Assembly (NCBI GenBank): GCA_905221605.1
Contig: CAJNDS010002685.1
Location: 186,001-250,000 of the forward strand
Direction: 5' to 3'
Source: Symbiodinium natans
Taxonomy: Eukaryota; Sar; Dinophyceae; Suessiales; Symbiodiniaceae
Length of the DNA stretch: 64,000 nucleotides
Shown here in pieces: positions 60,975 to 64,000 of this stretch. Both the position numbers and the translations under genes were made by a program. The notes beneath the pieces were generated by a model that was not told where the DNA came from, did no database searches, and was given only the letters and a program-made list of their open reading frames with translations. Within the stretch, counting starts at the first letter, position 1. Every line of letters begins with the position of its first letter.

Positions 60975-62474
60975 TCAGAGCCTGCGCGCCTCGTACGCAG
61001 CTCGAACAATATTGCCGACAGCAGCGAACTTGTCCTGCTCGGCATGCCAATGATGCCATTGAAATTCACGCACCCGCTCATCAATGTTCCCTTCATCCGC
61101 TTTCGTGGACTTCGGAACCCCGATCAACTTCAATTGCCGCCACACATTATCTATGAGTTGGGTGCCTTTTTTCACCCATACCGTGTCCGCTTGGTCTTTG
61201 GGCAAACCCTTGACATGTGCTTTCCTGTAATCTCGAGGAAGGCGGTGCTTCCATGTAGCGGCATATATGGGGCTCGGACGCTTGTGTCTCACCGAATCGG
61301 TAACCACGCCAGGTATCTGCACGTACCTGTACGCACGTGCTCCGTCGCAGTGTAACAGGATTTTCCGATTCTTGAGATAACGGAACCCTATCTGCTTCCA
61401 TTCTTTTTTGGATATGGGTCCCGGAGACACAGCAGAGCCCTTGCCCTTGCCCTTCAGCTTGACAGACGTTGACTTCACTCGCATTTTGACAAGGGTGAGG
61501 CTCTTACGGTTGCCGCGCTCGAGCAGACCGCAATACTGGAACCAGGTCACTTGTTTGCCTGATTTCTTTCCACGAACTGTGACCTCGTCGACTTCAGCTT
61601 GAACCCAAGTTCGAAGATTGCCGAAGAGCCGAGCTTCTTGTTGTCGTTGAACATAAGCCTTTACAGCTCTTCTCCATCTGGCAGACAGAGTTTGCACCGC
61701 CCTTGCTCCAAGGCCCGTCAGCACATGAATCTTGCCAGTGTCCACCCTAGTCACATTGCAGAAAAGAACCAGGACCTGTTGACGCAAAGAAATGAATGAC
61801 TGGCCCCATCCAGTACAGAAGAATGGATGCCGTGCATGTGGAAGCACATACTTGTGACACGACTTCGCTTGACATCTTCTCACGTATCCTCGCTTCTTGT
61901 GCTTGAACAAGCCTGACAACTTTCCTGTTCTGCAATGTGGACAGCGTGTGAAGTTCCACAAGATTCCCAGCTTCAAGAGCAATTTGATGAGCCTGTTCTC
62001 GGACATCTGCACCAAGTCCGATAGAGAGCAACACCAGTGTTGGGATCGTAGCTCTGCCTTCTTCGCACTATCGAGCTGCTGATCTCGTGGTACGTAGGGA
62101 ACGTGATCTGGCTTTGCGGAATGCGATTTCTGAGAAGGCTTTCGAAGCACCAGTCGCAACATCCCATGCTTAGGGCTCGGAAACTGCTTCATATCGCTCG
62201 TCTCAGAAATGTAGAGCTGCGTCAGAAAGCGATGAAGGGCTACTCTGGAAACGGCTGCGACAGCAGTGCTGGATGAAATCGATTTCGTGTGTTGAGTACC
62301 ACAGCGACACTGGTGCCGAGCCCGCGCAATTTCGACAAGACTCTTTTGCATCAGTGCACGGTGCGCACACGCCGGAAGCAGACTGTACAATATTCCGGCC
62401 AGAGCCTGTCCTAGCACTGCTTTCGATGGACGGTAATAGGACATTCTTGAAGCACAGGGGCTATCGGCCTGCAA
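60975..62474 (-). CDS. IS1595/ISXO2-like (Merlin-type) DDE transposase
   Basis: 499 residues, intact. A zinc ribbon (C178, C181, C201, C206: RCPHC ... RRCQAKSCH) precedes the catalytic domain, as in IS1595-family transposases. First catalytic Asp in QAEVDEVTVRGKK (D296), second in LLHCDGARAY (D377), and the third position in TQLIDNVWRQLK (442-443), where an Asn typical of the ISXO2 group takes the place of Glu. The N-terminal ~150 residues are poorly conserved-looking and could contain a DNA-binding part. The protein would excise and insert its own element; flanking terminal inverted repeats were not identified. Such transposases are abundant in dinoflagellate genomes. Confidence 0.8.
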   Translation of the reverse strand: MQADSPCASRMSYYRPSKAVLGQALAGILYSLLPACAHRALMQKSLVEIARARHQCRCGTQHTKSISSSTAVAAVSRVALHRFLTQLYISETSDMKQFPSPKHGMLRLVLRKPSQKSHSAKPDHVPYVPRDQQLDSAKKAELRSQHWCCSLSDLVQMSENRLIKLLLKLGILWNFTRCPHCRTGKLSGLFKHKKRGYVRRCQAKSCHKYVLPHARHPFFCTGWGQSFISLRQQVLVLFCNVTRVDTGKIHVLTGLGARAVQTLSARWRRAVKAYVQRQQEARLFGNLRTWVQAEVDEVTVRGKKSGKQVTWFQYCGLLERGNRKSLTLVKMRVKSTSVKLKGKGKGSAVSPGPISKKEWKQIGFRYLKNRKILLHCDGARAYRYVQIPGVVTDSVRHKRPSPIYAATWKHRLPRDYRKAHVKGLPKDQADTVWVKKGTQLIDNVWRQLKLIGVPKSTKADEGNIDERVREFQWHHWHAEQDKFAAVGNIVRAAYEARRL

Positions 62475-62716
62475 TACGACAGCTCCTGCTCGCTCGTTGC
62501 CAAGAAGCCGTGAGCTGATGTGATTTTATAAAACTCCAACTGTACATCAAACATAAAAGCGAAACTAGACAAAGCGCATGGCAAAGACTCATTCTGCACG
62601 ACAGTCAAGCTAGCGCTTACATCACAAGCAAGCTGTACACCGTAGAATGTTGTAGAGTCAGAGAGTTTGTCACTCTGCAATATGACAGCCTCTGCTGGCT
62701 CTGCACGACTCAGAAA
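62475..62716. other. Spacer with a diverged 40-bp direct repeat
   Basis: GGCCTGCAATACGACAGCTC (about 62466) and CTCTGCAATATGACAGCCTC (about 62673) are followed by similar CTGCT(C/G)GCTC words. The first lies at the transposase 5' end, the second just before the next gene. Confidence 0.4.
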
Positions 62717-63382
62717 TCATGACTGATTGGCTGGCTTGCTCTTGACCCTCACACGTTTACTGGTCGAGTTGGCGAGGGCAGATTTCAAAGCGGCACTAGA
62801 TATGTTCGCGTATTGCATCAGGGCTGCCTCATATTCTGGCGATGAAGCTGAAGAGGGGCAAGTGAAGTTGTAGCTATCTGTGGCCGCATCGAAACTACCC
62901 AGAACTGACGGAGCAGCTTTGACAATAGCGCGAAAGTCCCCAAGAGAAGGCTGTTGCGTGAGCTGGTCCTTCGACCTCTGAAGGTTGTACACGCTTCGTG
63001 ACTTGATGACACAGGTTTCTGCCCCCTCTGATGAAGCTTCCGCCTTGAGGAGCAACCGACGATAGAATTCGGTGTCAGGCAGTCCGGTGTGTTGTGCTTT
63101 CGGTTGCCAGTCTTGATCTTTGTTCGAACTCTGTCCCGTCAGAGCAAGAGCAAGCTGATCTTCGTCAGCCATGGGCCTTTTCCGCTTTCTCTCCGCTGAG
63201 TCGGCTTCGTTGAACGTTGAGAAGGCAGACGACTCTTCCTTACCAGCCATGATAGCCACTACGCTCTCTAGAATCTCCAGCAGTCCAAACGCCCGTGCAA
63301 CCACATCCGCATCGATCAGGACCGGCGCCTCCGGATTAACCGGCGGCGCCGACTGCTGCCAGGCAAGATCCCAGAGTGCCAA
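62717..63382 (-). CDS. Unrecognised basic/acidic protein
   Basis: 221 codons. It has two basic clusters suitable for nuclear import (ERKRKRP near residue 65 and KRVRVKSKP at the C terminus) and a Leu-rich N-terminal helix (GLLEILESVVAIMAG). No family recognised. It lies between the transposase and the frame at 63479 on the same strand, separated by 242 and 96 bp. It could be an accessory protein of the transposon, or a host exon. Confidence 0.45.
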   Translation of the reverse strand: MALWDLAWQQSAPPVNPEAPVLIDADVVARAFGLLEILESVVAIMAGKEESSAFSTFNEADSAERKRKRPMADEDQLALALTGQSSNKDQDWQPKAQHTGLPDTEFYRRLLLKAEASSEGAETCVIKSRSVYNLQRSKDQLTQQPSLGDFRAIVKAAPSVLGSFDAATDSYNFTCPSSASSPEYEAALMQYANISSAALKSALANSTSKRVRVKSKPANQS

Positions 63383-63478
63383 AGCCTCACTGGCCTAAAA
63401 CCTAAGGAAATCAAAGTCGAAACTTTCAGAATCGACTACCTTACAAGAGCACCAAAGATTGAAAAGTTTGGTTTGCAG

Positions 63479-64000
63479 CTAATAAGAAGCCGAAGCAAGC
63501 ATGGCAAGTTTCCACGGACACGCGCCCATCTGGGCACCCTGACCCACGTCACCATCTTCTCGAGCTTGAGCCACCATAATATTAAAATAGCACGAGTAGC
63601 TCTTGAAAAGTTGCTTGCCGCTCTCTGAGAACTCTAGGACGCGGTGCTCCTGCTCAAAGATCTCAGTGAGACGCTGCGCTGCCGGGCGTAGTTCAAGCTC
63701 TGGAGGAACGTCTACATCTCTGTCTGCCATGGACCACTCTGGCTGAGGACCGTCTGGAGTCTGGCGAAAGCGAAGTTTAGTGACAACGCCGTCTGGCAAG
63801 GTGTAAGGCCAACCCACTGCATCGGGAAAGAAACCTGCGTCCGTGAACTCAGCAACACCGTCGATGAGGTCGTCCTCGTGCTTTAGTTCCACTGCTGCCT
63901 TCTCAGGACTCTCCAAGCAGTTCAGTCGCAACAAATCAAGCAACACACTGGGGAGTGCGCAGTACTCTACTTTGGCATCCAAGCCGACAGATTCGTACTC
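63479..64000 (-). CDS. Unrecognised protein, cut by the window edge
   Basis: The minus-strand frame stays open to the right edge and ends at 63479. It contains a balanced, protein-like sequence (VEYCALPSVLLDLLRLNCLE, then VVTKLRFRQTPDGPQPEW) with no family that I recognise. The N terminus is probably outside the window. It may be joined by splicing to the frame at 62717-63382. Confidence 0.45.
   Translation of the reverse strand, partial: EYESVGLDAKVEYCALPSVLLDLLRLNCLESPEKAAVELKHEDDLIDGVAEFTDAGFFPDAVGWPYTLPDGVVTKLRFRQTPDGPQPEWSMADRDVDVPPELELRPAAQRLTEIFEQEHRVLEFSESGKQLFKSYSCYFNIMVAQAREDGDVGQGAQMGACPWKLAMLASASY

Overview
The window looks like nuclear DNA of a dinoflagellate, probably Symbiodinium-like. 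The evidence is indirect. TTTAGGG/CCCTAAA (plant/algal-type telomere) motifs are scattered everywhere, simple repeats are abundant, and host-type coding sequence is short and exon-like. A large retroelement carries a methyltransferase-like domain joined to a reverse transcriptase, and there is an IS1595/ISXO2-like eukaryotic transposase. A possible spliced-leader relic lies in the retroelement leader. No rRNA or tRNA gene was recognised. All calls were made by reading the sequence; no alignment or database search was run.

Layout. 1-13.2 kb is gene-poor, with microsatellites, a perfect 12-bp hairpin beside telomere-like repeats, and a two-piece host-type gene on the minus strand (11.3-12.7 kb). 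13.2-18.8 kb is a satellite block: two arrays of an AT-rich, internally mirror-symmetric repeat (about 260-320 bp per period) flank a 698-bp tandem repeat and degenerate TTTAGGG DNA. 19.5-21.1 kb holds minus-strand exons of a possible glycosyltransferase-like gene. 22-31 kb is mostly degenerate telomere-like DNA and microsatellites (TTTAGGG at 28.8 kb, ATC at 29.3 kb). 32.0-34.0 kb is a broken superfamily-1 helicase gene.

34.2-40.8 kb is a retroelement on the minus strand with split direct repeats (A1 - genes - B1A2 - B2), the geometry of Ngaro/PAT-type tyrosine-recombinase retroelements. It encodes a Gag-like protein, a methyltransferase-like/RT protein and an RNase H segment, but no tyrosine recombinase was found. 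40.8-47.1 kb holds decayed coding fragments, including a duplicated exon.

47.1-58.4 kb is the most unusual part: a visibly GC-rich, gene-dense, virus-like element. It starts next to a ~230-bp-arm palindrome and several short tandem arrays. It encodes an HNH + DNA-polymerase-like + SF1-helicase fusion, an OB-fold-like ssDNA-binding candidate, a C5-methyltransferase-like enzyme, a six-finger C2H2 protein with a PD-(D/E)XK-like domain, an A32/FtsK-type packaging ATPase, a penton-like capsid protein with a myristoylation-type N terminus, an AT-hook protein and several structural-type small proteins. No major capsid protein was seen. A ~1.48-kb internal inversion (about 52,730-54,214) cuts both the methyltransferase and the zinc-finger gene; reversing it in the mind reconnects both genes, the methyltransferase exactly in frame. 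Several frameshifts and one nonsense codon indicate an endogenised, decaying copy, or sequencing error.

58.3-59.0 kb is a 177-bp tandem repeat whose three complete copies each carry the same intact 38-residue reading frame. 59.6-64 kb carries minus-strand genes: an ISXO2-like transposase and three unrecognised proteins, the last running off the right edge.
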